Source: VFMC01 sp044238435 (GTDB lineage: Bacteria; Actinomycetota; Acidimicrobiia; Acidimicrobiales; Ilumatobacteraceae). From it: a stretch of DNA of 34,201 nt. Shown piece after piece: positions 13,125 through 21,518 of this stretch. The translations under genes and the position numbers were made by a program. The stretch's first letter is position 1; every line of letters begins with the position of its first letter. The notes under the pieces were generated by a model. It was not told the DNA's origin and searched no databases. It was given only the letters and a program-made list of their open reading frames with translations. The stretch lies in the NCBI GenBank assembly GCA_044238435.1, contig JBIIDH010000028.1, positions 1 through 34,201 of the forward strand. Reading direction: 5' to 3'.

Positions 13125-14821
13125 CAGGCACGCTTTTGGATGTTGGCCCACTCGTCGCGCAGGCCCACGGTGCGGTGGAACAGCATCGCCTCACGCGGGT
13201 CGTGGGCGAAGTAGCCGAGACGCTCGAACTGCACCACCTGTCCGGCGGCGGTGTCGGCCAGTGCCGCCTCCACCTTGCAGTCGGTGAGCCGTTCGAGCGA
13301 ATCGCGGTCGAGGTCGTCGAACGCCTCGCCGGTGCGCTCGCCGGGCACCTCGGCGGTGAAGAGGCGGCTGTAGAGGGCCACGGTGGCGTCGACGGCGTGC
13401 TGGGCCGACACCCAGTGGATGGTGGCCTTCACCTTGCGCCCGTCGGGTGCGTTGCCGCTGCGTGTCTCGGGATCGAAGGTGCACTGCACCGACTCGACCT
13501 CACCGTCGTCGCCCAGGGTGTAGCCCGTGCACCGCAGGAAGTAGGCGCCGCGCAGGCGTACCTCCTTGCCCGGCGACAGGCGGAAGTACTTCGGTGCCGG
13601 CTCGACCATGAAGTCGTCGCGCTCGATGTACAGCGTGCCCGAGAGCGGTACCAGACGGGTGCCGTCGTCGGCGTTCTCGGGGTTGTTGCCCAGCTCGACG
13701 TGCTCGACGTGGTCGGCAGGCCAGTTGGTGATGTCGACCCGCAACGGCCGCAGCACGGCCATCCGCCGCAGTGCGGTGCGGTTCAGCTCGGCGCGTACGA
13801 ACGACTCGAGCAGTTCGATCTGGTGCCGGCTGTTGGTGCGCGACACGCCGATGAACGAGCAGAACTCGCGGATGGCGGCGGCCGGGTAGCCGCGGCGGCG
13901 CAGCCCGCGCAGAGTGGGCAGCCGCGGGTCGTCCCAGCCGTCGACCACACCATCGGCCACCAGCGTGGCGAGCCGCCGCTTCGAGGTGACCGTGTGGGTG
14001 AGTTCGAGCCGGGCGAACTCGGTCTGGCGCGGTTGGTAGCCGGGCAGCGGCAGGTGCTCGAGGTACCAGTCGTACAGGGGTCGGTGACTGTCGAACTCGA
14101 GGGTGCACAGCGAATGGGTGACGCCTTCGATGGCGTCGCTCTGCCCGTGCGCCCAGTCGTAAGTGGGGTAGATGACCCAGGCGTCGCCGGTGCGGTGGTG
14201 GTGCTGGCGCCGGATGCGGTACATCACCGGATCACGGAACTGCATGTTCTCGTGCTGCATGTCGATCTTGGCGCGCAGCACCCGCGCCCCGTCGGCGAAC
14301 TCGCCAGCACGCATCCGCCGGAACAGGTCGAGGTTCTCGTCGATGCTGCGGGTGCGGAACGGGCTCTCGATGCCCGGCTTGCCGTAACCGCCGCGCTGGG
14401 CCGAGATGGTGTCGCTGTCCTGGTCGTCGACGTAGGCGAGGTCGTGCTCGATGAGGTGCTCGGCCCACTGGTACAACTGCTCGAAGTAGTCGGATGCATA
14501 CAGCACCGGCTCAGGCACCTCGAAACCCAACCACCGCACGTCGTCGATGATGGCGTCGACGTACTCGACGTCCTCGGTGTCGGGGTTGGTGTCGTCGAGG
14601 CGCAGGTTGCAGCGGCCCCCGAACTCGGCGGCGATGCCGAAGTCGATGCAGATGGCCTTGGCGTGCCCGATGTGCAGGTAGCCGTTCGGTTCGGGTGGGA
14701 ACCGGGTCTGCACCGCGCCGCCGAACGTGCCCTGGTCGAGGTCGGCGCGCACGAGGTCGCGCACGAAATCGGAGGCCTGGTTGTCGGTCGGGCCGTCGGC
14801 GGGGTTCTCGGAGGACGCCAT
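13124..14821 (-). CDS. glnS: Glutaminyl-tRNA synthetase
   Basis: 565 residues, direct charging of tRNA-Gln with glutamine. Class I motifs: FPPEPNGYLHIGHAKA (HIGH at 50-53), RLDDTNP (74-80), RTRSIDENLDLF (157-168) and VTSKRRL (278-284) as the KMSKS loop. Two C-terminal anticodon-binding beta-barrels follow. The FPPEPNG signature and size separate it from GluRS. Start at MASSENPADG (14821); TAGCGT 10 nt upstream mirrors gltX. GlnRS is typical of Gammaproteobacteria and eukaryotes and patchy elsewhere; actinobacteria mostly use GluRS plus GatCAB, so horizontal origin is likely (inference). Confidence 0.95.
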   Translation of the reverse strand: MASSENPADGPTDNQASDFVRDLVRADLDQGTFGGAVQTRFPPEPNGYLHIGHAKAICIDFGIAAEFGGRCNLRLDDTNPDTEDVEYVDAIIDDVRWLGFEVPEPVLYASDYFEQLYQWAEHLIEHDLAYVDDQDSDTISAQRGGYGKPGIESPFRTRSIDENLDLFRRMRAGEFADGARVLRAKIDMQHENMQFRDPVMYRIRRQHHHRTGDAWVIYPTYDWAHGQSDAIEGVTHSLCTLEFDSHRPLYDWYLEHLPLPGYQPRQTEFARLELTHTVTSKRRLATLVADGVVDGWDDPRLPTLRGLRRRGYPAAAIREFCSFIGVSRTNSRHQIELLESFVRAELNRTALRRMAVLRPLRVDITNWPADHVEHVELGNNPENADDGTRLVPLSGTLYIERDDFMVEPAPKYFRLSPGKEVRLRGAYFLRCTGYTLGDDGEVESVQCTFDPETRSGNAPDGRKVKATIHWVSAQHAVDATVALYSRLFTAEVPGERTGEAFDDLDRDSLERLTDCKVEAALADTAAGQVVQFERLGYFAHDPREAMLFHRTVGLRDEWANIQKRA

Positions 14822-14831
14822 GATGAGAGTG

Positions 14832-14837
14832 ACGCTA
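14832..14837 (-). promoter_or_regulatory. -10 element for glnS
   Basis: TAGCGT on the minus strand, ending 10 nt before the ATG at 14821; same hexamer and spacing as at gltX. Confidence 0.4.
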
Positions 14838-14887
14838 GCAATCCGGGCCGCCGCGCCCACGGGCGATCGAGCGGCGACGGATCCCGG

Positions 14888-16921
14888 TCAGTTCGCCGTG
14901 ATGCGCGGGACGTGGGCGAACGACGGCCAGTCGCCGCGGTGACGGGCCAACTCGTCCTCCAGCTCGGGCAGCGGCAGCGGTGGGCAGAACAGGTAGCCCT
15001 GCGCCTGATCGATGCCGATCCCGGCCATCACCTCACACTCGCGGGTGGTCTCGATGCCCTCGGCCACCACGACGTGGCCCAGCGATGCGGCCAGCTGGCG
15101 GATGGCTCGCACCACACCGGCGCGGTCCTCGTCGACATCGCAACCCGTGGTGAGCGAGTGGTCGACCTTCACGATCGACACCGGCAGGGCCAGCAGTTGG
15201 CCGAGCGACGAGTAGCCCGTGCCGAAGTCGTCGACAGCGAGGCGCACCCCGGCGGCCCCGAGGCGCCGGAACGTGTTCGCCACCTTGTCGATGTCGGTGA
15301 GGCGATGGCTCTCGGTCAGCTCGATGATGAGGTGCTGCGCAGGCAGGCCGTCGCACGCCATCAACTGGCTGATGTCGGCCACGAGGTCTTCGCGCACGAT
15401 GTGCAACGCCGAGACGTTCACCGCGGCATCGGCGCCGCCGAGCACCGGGTGGCCACGCCACCGCTTCAACGCAGCGCTGGCGTGGCCGAGCATCTGGCGG
15501 CCGATGTCGCCGACCACACCGATCTCCTCGGCCAGCGGGATGAACACCGACGGCGGCACGAAACCGCCCGGTGTGGCTTCCCAGCGAGCGAGCAACTCCA
15601 CCCACGCCACGCGACCGGTGGCGAGGTCGACGACCGGCTGGCCCCACGCTTCGAGTTGGTTCGAGCGGATGGCCTTACGCAGTGCCAGTTCGAGGCCGCT
15701 GCGCTCGGTGAGCTGCGCCCTGAGGCCGCTGTCGAACACCACGGCCTGACGCCGGCCGTTGCGCTTGGCGTGGGCCAGTGCCTTGTCCGACTCGTGCACC
15801 AGGCGGTGTACGTCGGCGTCGAGGCGGTTCACGTGGGTGATGCCCACGCTGGCCGACACGTACACGTCGTCGGTCGTCAGGTGGAAGGGCTCCTCCAGGG
15901 CGCTGATGATTCGTTCGGCCAACTTCGCAGTGGCGATGGGGGAGATCTCGCGGAAGATGAGCACCAGGAACTCGTCGCCGCCCAGGCGGCCGACCACGTC
16001 GTCGGGGCGCACGGTCGAGCGGAGCCGCTGCGCCGCCTCGGCCAGCAGGGCATCGCCGGCGAGGTGACCGAAGCGGTCGTTCACCTCTTTGAAGTGGTCG
16101 AGGTCGATGAACATCGCCGTGGTCGACTGCGCGCTGTGATGGGCGGTGCGGCGGGCTTCCTCGGCCATGCTCAGCAGACCGGCACGGTTGGGCAGGCCGG
16201 TGAGCGGGTCGTGGTTGGCCTCCCATTCGGCCCGCTCGGCCTGCGCCTTGGTGCCCTCACGCAGGCGGACCAGTTCGACGAGCAGCCGCGATGTGCGCGA
16301 GTTGTCGCGCCACACGATGATGAGGAACACGATGGAGCCGAGGGTGAGCAGCGGTTCGCCGCCCACCATGAACCCGATGCCTCCCAGCAGCCACATCGGG
16401 GCGAGCACACTCATCGTCAGCCGGGTGAGGCCCGAGGCTCCGGTGAGCGTGCCGGCGCTCACCGCGAACAGCAGCGCCAGGCACAGCAGGAGGTACTGGG
16501 TGTGTGGTTCGGCCGGGCCGAGCCAGGCGGCCACGCCCCACAGGGCACCGGCGAGCGAGTGCGCCACCGAACACATGAGGGGCAGGCCCGAACCGTCGAG
16601 GTGGCGGCTGAAGTAGGGCATCGTGACCGAGGCCCACAGCAGCGCCGAGATGATGATGCCGGCCGCCACCCAGGCCAGGAGCAGCCCGTCCGGCAGGAGC
16701 GACCGGGCGATGACGGCGAACAGGACGCAGGCGAGCAGGTTGCCGACCGGGGCCACCCAGCGGCTGGCCGCATAGAACTGGAACAACTGGTCGCGCACCG
16801 CTTCGGCCGAAGCGTCCTGGTCGAACCGCGTCGGGGTCGCGAACGATTCGTCGATCAGCCGCGCCTGGTTCTGCATGCCGGTGACTGTCCGTGGTCGTCC
16901 TGGTTTGTGCACGGATTCCAT
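14888..16921 (-). CDS. Membrane GGDEF-EAL protein (cyclic-di-GMP turnover)
   Basis: 677 residues. Six transmembrane helices (about residues 56-205) form an integral sensor. The GGDEF domain (about 235-395) has an intact GGDEF at 314-318 and an RPDD inhibitory I-site at 305-308. The EAL domain (about 405-665) has ELL (442-444) in place of EAL but keeps the glutamate, NVS, ELTES, DDFGTGYSSL, the catalytic lysine in IVKVDHS and AEGIET, so phosphodiesterase activity is possible. It probably makes and/or degrades c-di-GMP in response to a membrane signal. An alternative start is ATG 16876. It is divergent from the PPK2 gene. Confidence 0.92.
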   Translation of the reverse strand: MESVHKPGRPRTVTGMQNQARLIDESFATPTRFDQDASAEAVRDQLFQFYAASRWVAPVGNLLACVLFAVIARSLLPDGLLLAWVAAGIIISALLWASVTMPYFSRHLDGSGLPLMCSVAHSLAGALWGVAAWLGPAEPHTQYLLLCLALLFAVSAGTLTGASGLTRLTMSVLAPMWLLGGIGFMVGGEPLLTLGSIVFLIIVWRDNSRTSRLLVELVRLREGTKAQAERAEWEANHDPLTGLPNRAGLLSMAEEARRTAHHSAQSTTAMFIDLDHFKEVNDRFGHLAGDALLAEAAQRLRSTVRPDDVVGRLGGDEFLVLIFREISPIATAKLAERIISALEEPFHLTTDDVYVSASVGITHVNRLDADVHRLVHESDKALAHAKRNGRRQAVVFDSGLRAQLTERSGLELALRKAIRSNQLEAWGQPVVDLATGRVAWVELLARWEATPGGFVPPSVFIPLAEEIGVVGDIGRQMLGHASAALKRWRGHPVLGGADAAVNVSALHIVREDLVADISQLMACDGLPAQHLIIELTESHRLTDIDKVANTFRRLGAAGVRLAVDDFGTGYSSLGQLLALPVSIVKVDHSLTTGCDVDEDRAGVVRAIRQLAASLGHVVVAEGIETTRECEVMAGIGIDQAQGYLFCPPLPLPELEDELARHRGDWPSFAHVPRITAN

Positions 16922-16949
16922 GGAGTCGGACGGTTCGAGCGCTCGCGCC

Positions 16950-16955
16950 TAGGGT
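16950..16955 (+). promoter_or_regulatory. -10 element for the PPK2 gene
   Basis: TAGGGT, 43 nt upstream of the ATG at 16999. The resulting leader contains a GAAGGGGG Shine-Dalgarno-like stretch. Confidence 0.4.
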
Positions 16956-16998
16956 CTGGAGGTCAGACAGTGCCGACGACCGACCGAAGGGGGACTGG

Positions 16999-17781
16999 AT
17001 GGGAGCCATCGACCGACTCGACCTGTCGCAACGGCTCGACCGTGGCGAGTACGAACGGCGCCTCACCGACGGCCAGCGTCGACTGCTGCAGTTGCGTCTG
17101 CACCTGGGCGGCGAGTTGGGCGACGGTGGCGTCGGCCCCGGTCTGCTGGTGCTGTTCGAGGGCCCCGACGCGTCGGGCAAGGGCGGCGCCATCAAGACCA
17201 TCGTCGGGCACCTCGACCCGCGGCACTACACGGTCGTGAACTACTCGGCACCCACGCCGCGCGAGAAGCGGCACCATTTCCTGTGGCGCTTCTACCGCGA
17301 GGTGCCGGGCCTGGGCGGCATGGCGGTGTTCGATCGCAGTTGGTACGGCAGGGTGCTGGTCGAGCGCATCGAGGGCTACGCCACACGCACCGAATGGCAG
17401 CGCGCCTACAAGGCCATCCGCGACTTCGAGGAGTCGTTGGTGATCGAGGGCATCATCCTGGTGAAGTTCTGGATGCACGTCAGCGACGACGAGCAACTCG
17501 CCCGCTTCAACGCCCGAGCGGCCGATCCGCTGAAGCGGTGGAAGCTCACCGACGAGGACTGGCGCAACCGCGAGAAGAACTCGCTGTACGTGGCGGCGGC
17601 CGAGGACATGTTCGACAAGACGTCGCGACCTGTCGCACCCTGGGACGTCATCGCGGCGGAGCAGAAGCGCTTCGCCCGCATCGCCGTGCTCGAGACCCTC
17701 AACCGGCGTATCGAGGAGGGGATGGCCCGGCAGGGTCTGGAGATCCCGGCGCTGTCCGACTTGGACGTGTCGGATGACTGA
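16999..17781 (+). CDS. ppk2: Polyphosphate kinase 2 family protein
   Basis: 260 residues, transferring phosphate between polyphosphate and nucleotides. Walker A is GPDASGKGG (55-63), Walker B-like VFDRSWYGR at 110-118, and the lid with catalytic arginines is WRNREKN (188-194). PREKRHHFLWRFYREVPG matches PPK2 class I/III signatures. Class I usually phosphorylates nucleoside diphosphates and class III acts on AMP and ADP; the class is not settled here. ATG 16999 is preceded by GAAGGGGG. It overlaps the next gene by 8 nt, suggesting coupled translation. Confidence 0.9.
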   Translation: MGAIDRLDLSQRLDRGEYERRLTDGQRRLLQLRLHLGGELGDGGVGPGLLVLFEGPDASGKGGAIKTIVGHLDPRHYTVVNYSAPTPREKRHHFLWRFYREVPGLGGMAVFDRSWYGRVLVERIEGYATRTEWQRAYKAIRDFEESLVIEGIILVKFWMHVSDDEQLARFNARAADPLKRWKLTDEDWRNREKNSLYVAAAEDMFDKTSRPVAPWDVIAAEQKRFARIAVLETLNRRIEEGMARQGLEIPALSDLDVSDD

Positions 17782-18817
17782 CACCCCGAATGCCCCACGG
17801 CGCGACCTCGGCCCCGGGTACCGCGAGCAACTCGAACTGGGCTACGTGTTCGGCAGCGTGCTCACCTTCGCCCAGCGGCCGCTGGTCACCGAGCCCGAGC
17901 AGTTGGCGGCCTGGCGCCCTGATGTGGCGGTGCTCGGTGCCCCGTTCGACCTCGGCACGTCGAACCGCCCCGGTGCTCGCTTCGGGCCGCGAGCACTGCG
18001 CACCGATGCCTACGAACCCGGCACCTACCACCTCGACCTCGGCCTCGAGATCTTCGACTGGCTGGAAGTGGTCGACGTGGGCGACGCCTACTGCCCGCAC
18101 GGCATGGTCCGCGAGAGCCTCGACAACATCGGCGCCAAGGTGGCCTCGGTGGTGCAGCACGGCATCATCCCCGTCACCATCGGCGGCGACCATTCCGTCA
18201 CCTGGCCTGCCGCCACCGCCGTGGCCGAGCACTTCGGGTTCGGCCGAGTGGGCATGGTGCACTTCGACGCCCACGCCGACACGGCCGACGCCATCGACGG
18301 CAACCTCGCCAGCCATGGCAGCCCGATGCGTCGCCTCATCGAGAGCGGCGCCATCCCCGGCCGCAACTTCGTGCAGATCGGCCTGCGCGGCTACTGGCCC
18401 GGCGCCGACGTGTGGCAGTGGATGGGCGAGCAGGGCATGCGCTGGCACCTGATGGACGAGGTGCACCATCGTGGCCTCGACGCCGTGCTCACCGACGCCA
18501 TCGCCGAGGCGATGGACGGTGTCGATCATCTCTATGTGAGCGTCGACATCGACAGCCTCGACCCCGCTTACGCGCCTGGCACGGGCACACCTGAGCCCGG
18601 CGGCATCTCGTCAGCCGATCTCCTCCGGGCGATGCGTCGCCTGGCGATGGAGACACCGCTCGTCGCGTTCGACGTGATGGAGGTGGCGCCTGCCTACGAC
18701 CACGCCGATTGCACGGTGAACGTGGCCCACCGGTTGATCATGGAGATCCTGTCGGGGTTGGCCTGGAAGCACCGCGAAGCGGGACGACCGAACGCGAGCC
18801 CGGCCTCAGGCCGGTGA
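17774..18817 (+). CDS. Agmatinase/arginase family ureohydrolase
   Basis: 347 residues of the binuclear manganese ureohydrolase fold. Metal ligands are visible: GGDHS (His140), HFDAHADT (Asp165, His167, Asp169) and SVDIDSLDPAYAPGTGTPEPGG (Asp258, Asp260). Members hydrolyse guanidino groups of agmatine, arginine, guanidinobutyrate or guanidine, releasing urea. The N-terminal segment and length are closest to agmatinase-type proteins; substrate is not certain. The ATG lies inside the end of ppk2. Its 3' end overlaps the convergent upp gene by 12 nt. Confidence 0.88.
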   Translation: MTDTPNAPRRDLGPGYREQLELGYVFGSVLTFAQRPLVTEPEQLAAWRPDVAVLGAPFDLGTSNRPGARFGPRALRTDAYEPGTYHLDLGLEIFDWLEVVDVGDAYCPHGMVRESLDNIGAKVASVVQHGIIPVTIGGDHSVTWPAATAVAEHFGFGRVGMVHFDAHADTADAIDGNLASHGSPMRRLIESGAIPGRNFVQIGLRGYWPGADVWQWMGEQGMRWHLMDEVHHRGLDAVLTDAIAEAMDGVDHLYVSVDIDSLDPAYAPGTGTPEPGGISSADLLRAMRRLAMETPLVAFDVMEVAPAYDHADCTVNVAHRLIMEILSGLAWKHREAGRPNASPASGR

Positions 18818-19441
18818 GCCGAACTGACGGTCGCCGGCGTCGCCCAGACCCGGCACGATGAAGGCGTGCTCGTTCAGCCGCTCGTCGACTGCGGCCGTGT
18901 AGATGGCCAGGTCGAGGCCGGCCTGCTCGAGCGCGGCGATGCCCTCCGGCGCGGCAAGCACGCACACCACGATGATCGTGCCGGTGGCGCCGCGTTCCAG
19001 GAGCAGCTGACAGGTGTGGGCGAGCGATCCGCCGGTTGCCAGCATGGGGTCGAGCACGATGCACTGCCGACCGGCCAGGGTCTCGGGCAGCTTGTTGACG
19101 TACTGCTTGGGCTGGAATGTGGTCTCGTCGCGGGCGACGCCGATGAAGCCGACATCGGCGTTGGGCAGCAACTCCTGCGCGGCGTGCAGGAAGCCGAGGC
19201 CGGCGCGCAGCACCGGCACCACGATGGGCTGTGAACTGAGCGCCGCGCCGTCGGTCTCGGTGAGCGGCGTGGTGACCCGAACCGGGTGGGTGGGCAGATG
19301 CCGGGTCGCCTCAGCGATGAGCAGCACTCCGATCCGCTCGAGCTCCTGACGGAACAGCGCATTCGGGGTGGCGACATCGCGTACCCGGGTGAGCGAATCG
19401 GCGATGAGTGGATGATCGACGTGATGGACGACGACAGGCAT
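18806..19441 (-). CDS. upp: Uracil phosphoribosyltransferase
   Basis: 211 residues. It converts uracil and PRPP to UMP in pyrimidine salvage. The PRPP site is CIVLDPMLATGGS (127-139), VVPVLRAGLGFL (74-85) is the family's P-loop region, and the C-terminal GLGDAGDRQFG (198-208) is the uracil-binding signature. Start at MPVVVHHVDHPL; the frame stays open upstream across the add gene but that part is shadow. A CACACT 6 nt before the ATG implies its own leaderless promoter, while the add gene ends only 56 bp upstream. Confidence 0.95.
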   Translation of the reverse strand: MPVVVHHVDHPLIADSLTRVRDVATPNALFRQELERIGVLLIAEATRHLPTHPVRVTTPLTETDGAALSSQPIVVPVLRAGLGFLHAAQELLPNADVGFIGVARDETTFQPKQYVNKLPETLAGRQCIVLDPMLATGGSLAHTCQLLLERGATGTIIVVCVLAAPEGIAALEQAGLDLAIYTAAVDERLNEHAFIVPGLGDAGDRQFGSPA

Positions 19442-19447
19442 GTGCCG

Positions 19448-19453
19448 AGTGTG
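19448..19453 (-). promoter_or_regulatory. -10 element for upp
   Basis: CACACT on the minus strand, 6 nt before the upp ATG; no Shine-Dalgarno sequence. Confidence 0.4.
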
Positions 19454-19497
19454 CCAGATGGAGGTGGGGGGCCTGTCAATCGACGGTGAGGCAGCCG

Positions 19498-20586
19498 TCA
19501 GCCCTCGGCACGCAGCGCCGCGTAGCCGGGCTTGATCACCTGGTTGATGATCTCGAGCCGCTCGGGGAAGGGAGCGAAGGCGCTCTTCATCGCATTGATG
19601 GTGGCCCACTCGACATCGGCCAGGTTCCACCCGAACGCCTCGTGCAGCTGGGCGAACTCCTGGGTCATCGAGGTGGCGCTCATCAGCCGGTTGTCGGTGT
19701 TCACCGTGACGCGGAAGCGCAGCCGGCGCAGCATGCCGATGGGGTGCTGGGCGATGGACGTGCACACGCCGGTGTTCACGTTCGAGGTGGGGCACAGTTC
19801 GAGCGGGATGCGCCGGTCGCGCACATAGGCGGCCAGTCGCCCGAGTTGTTCGTGGCCCTCTGGGCCGGTGATGTCGTCGACGATGCGGACGCCGTGGCCG
19901 AGGCGCTCGGCGCCGCAGAACTGCACGGCCTCCCAGATGCTGGGCAGGCCGAACGCCTCGCCGGCGTGGATGGTGGCGTGGAAGTTCTCGCGCTGCACGT
20001 AGTGGAAGGCGTCGAGGTGACGGGTGGGCGGGTAGCCGGCCTCGGCGCCTGCGATGTCGAAGCCCACCACGCCACGGTCGCGCCAGCGCACTGCCAACTC
20101 GGCGATCTCGAGGCTGCGCGCCGCCGTGCGCATTGCTGAGCAGATGAGGTAGACGACGATGCCGGTCTCGGCGCTGCCTCGGGCGAAGCCGTCGAGCATG
20201 GCCTGCACCACCTCGTCGAGGGTGAGGCCCGCCTCGGTGCACAGTTCAGGAGCCATGCGCACCTCGGCGTACACCACGCCGTCGGCGGCCAGGTCGACGG
20301 CGCACTCGTACGACACCCGCTCGATGGCGTCGCGGTGCTGCATGACGCCCACGGTGTGGGCGAACGTCTCGAGGTACAGCACCAGGTCGTTGCGCTTGGC
20401 GCCTCGGTTGAACCAGGTGGCCAGGGCGGCGACGTCGTGGGTGGGCAGATTGCGGTACCCGAACTCGTCGGCCAGTTCGACCACCGTGGCGGGGCGCAGG
20501 CCACCGTCGAGGTGGTCGTGCAGCAACACCTTCGGAGCCCGACGCAGGAGGTCGGTGGACAGGGCGGTCGACGCTCCGGTGGTCAT
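19498..20586 (-). CDS. add: Adenosine deaminase
   Basis: 362 residues, deaminating (deoxy)adenosine to (deoxy)inosine. Zinc-site and catalytic motifs are in order: LHDHLDGGLRP (22-32) with HxH, IHAGEA (206-211) with the zinc His and catalytic Glu, a His in LGHGVR (229-234), CPTSNVNTG (265-273), and TDNRLMS (297-303) with the catalytic Asp. It fits the nucleoside ABC importer encoded 1.5 kb upstream on the same strand. The ATG overlaps the stop of the dioxygenase-like gene (ATGA). Confidence 0.95.
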   Translation of the reverse strand: MTTGASTALSTDLLRRAPKVLLHDHLDGGLRPATVVELADEFGYRNLPTHDVAALATWFNRGAKRNDLVLYLETFAHTVGVMQHRDAIERVSYECAVDLAADGVVYAEVRMAPELCTEAGLTLDEVVQAMLDGFARGSAETGIVVYLICSAMRTAARSLEIAELAVRWRDRGVVGFDIAGAEAGYPPTRHLDAFHYVQRENFHATIHAGEAFGLPSIWEAVQFCGAERLGHGVRIVDDITGPEGHEQLGRLAAYVRDRRIPLELCPTSNVNTGVCTSIAQHPIGMLRRLRFRVTVNTDNRLMSATSMTQEFAQLHEAFGWNLADVEWATINAMKSAFAPFPERLEIINQVIKPGYAALRAEG

Positions 20587-21461
20587 GCCGCCGCACCCGT
20601 CTGCTGCAGGGTGCGCAGCGGCAGGTGGGCCGGCCGTTGCAGCCAGTTCCACTCGGGGTACTGCGCCGTGGCATCGATGCAGTGCACCGAGTAGGCGTGG
20701 CGGCTCCGCGGCGAGCGGTTCACATCGCTCCAGTGCGGCAGGAGGCCGTGCAGCACCACCAGGGTGCCGGCGGGTACCTCGAGTGGCACGAGCTCGGTAG
20801 GTTCCGGCAGCGGAGCGGGGTCGAGCACGTCGAAGACGGTGCCGTCGTCGTCGGTGGCACCGGCCCGCTTGAACACCTTGCGCAGGCTGGTGCGGTGCCC
20901 GCCCGGTGCGGCCCACAGGCAGCCGTTGTCGATGGTGGCGTCCTCGAGCGCGAACCAGAAGCCGGTCACGCTGAGTGGCTCGGTGTAGAGGAACGTGGCG
21001 TCCTGGTGGCAGCCCACCTCGCCACCGATGAGCGGCTGCTTGAACAGGTACATGCTCTGCAGCGCGTGCGCCTGGGCGAGGCCGAGGTCGGTGGCCACCG
21101 CGGCGAGGTCGGCGGTGTAGGTGAACGCCTCGAACGCCGGGTCGAGGTCGTGCATCGCGTGGCCGATCTTGTTGATGCTGAGCCGCTTGTCGTGGCGCAG
21201 TTCGCCGGCCTCGTCGAACGCCTCCTCCTCGAAGAAGCACCAGATGCCGCCACCCGAGGAGAGGAAGTTGCGGTCGCTCACCCGCTCCTGCTCGTCGGTG
21301 GTGAACACTGTGCGGCGGTCGTCGGGTTCGAATGCATCGACGATGGCCTCAGCGGCGTCGCGTAGCGACCGGCACGCCTCGGGTCCGGCCATGTCGGGCA
21401 CCACCAGGAAGCCGTCGCGGTGGTACTGCTCGATCTGCTCGTCGCTGAGTGCCCGTCCCAT
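20583..21461 (-). CDS. Phytanoyl-CoA dioxygenase (PhyH) family protein
   Basis: 292 residues of the Fe(II)/2-oxoglutarate PhyH-like family. The N-terminus LSDEQIEQYHRDGFLVVPDM is characteristic. The iron HxD pair is in GCHQDATFLYTEP. The distal His and 2-oxoglutarate-binding Arg are in LPHWSDVNRSPRSRHAYSVH, and PAGTLVVLHGLLPHWS is the family's strand before it. The substrate is unknown; the family includes enzymes acting on acyl-CoAs, ectoine and halogenated or small metabolites. It overlaps add by 4 nt, so a link to nucleoside metabolism is possible but unproven. Confidence 0.88.
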   Translation of the reverse strand: MGRALSDEQIEQYHRDGFLVVPDMAGPEACRSLRDAAEAIVDAFEPDDRRTVFTTDEQERVSDRNFLSSGGGIWCFFEEEAFDEAGELRHDKRLSINKIGHAMHDLDPAFEAFTYTADLAAVATDLGLAQAHALQSMYLFKQPLIGGEVGCHQDATFLYTEPLSVTGFWFALEDATIDNGCLWAAPGGHRTSLRKVFKRAGATDDDGTVFDVLDPAPLPEPTELVPLEVPAGTLVVLHGLLPHWSDVNRSPRSRHAYSVHCIDATAQYPEWNWLQRPAHLPLRTLQQTGAAA

Positions 21462-21467
21462 GGCCCC

Positions 21468-21473
21468 AGCGTA
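21468..21473 (-). promoter_or_regulatory. -10 element for the PhyH-like gene
   Basis: TACGCT on the minus strand, 6 nt before the ATG at 21461. It lies 33 bp from the divergent queF -10, so the two promoters share their upstream region. Confidence 0.45.
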
Positions 21474-21506
21474 GGCGGCGGCTGCCGTGGCGGCACCGGC
21501 GCTGCC

Positions 21507-21512
21507 TATCCT
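21507..21512 (+). promoter_or_regulatory. -10 element for queF
   Basis: TATCCT, 6 nt before the queF ATG, with no Shine-Dalgarno sequence. This is the best match to a classical -10 among the leaderless starts in the window. Confidence 0.5.
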
Positions 21513-21518
21513 GGCCCG

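Noticed and set aside
13067..17239. Plus-strand open frame of nearly 1400 codons across glnS and the GGDEF-EAL gene
   Set aside because: It is the antisense shadow of two genes with unmistakable motifs; its composition (Val/Ala/His/Arg/Gly runs) is typical of antisense in GC-rich DNA.
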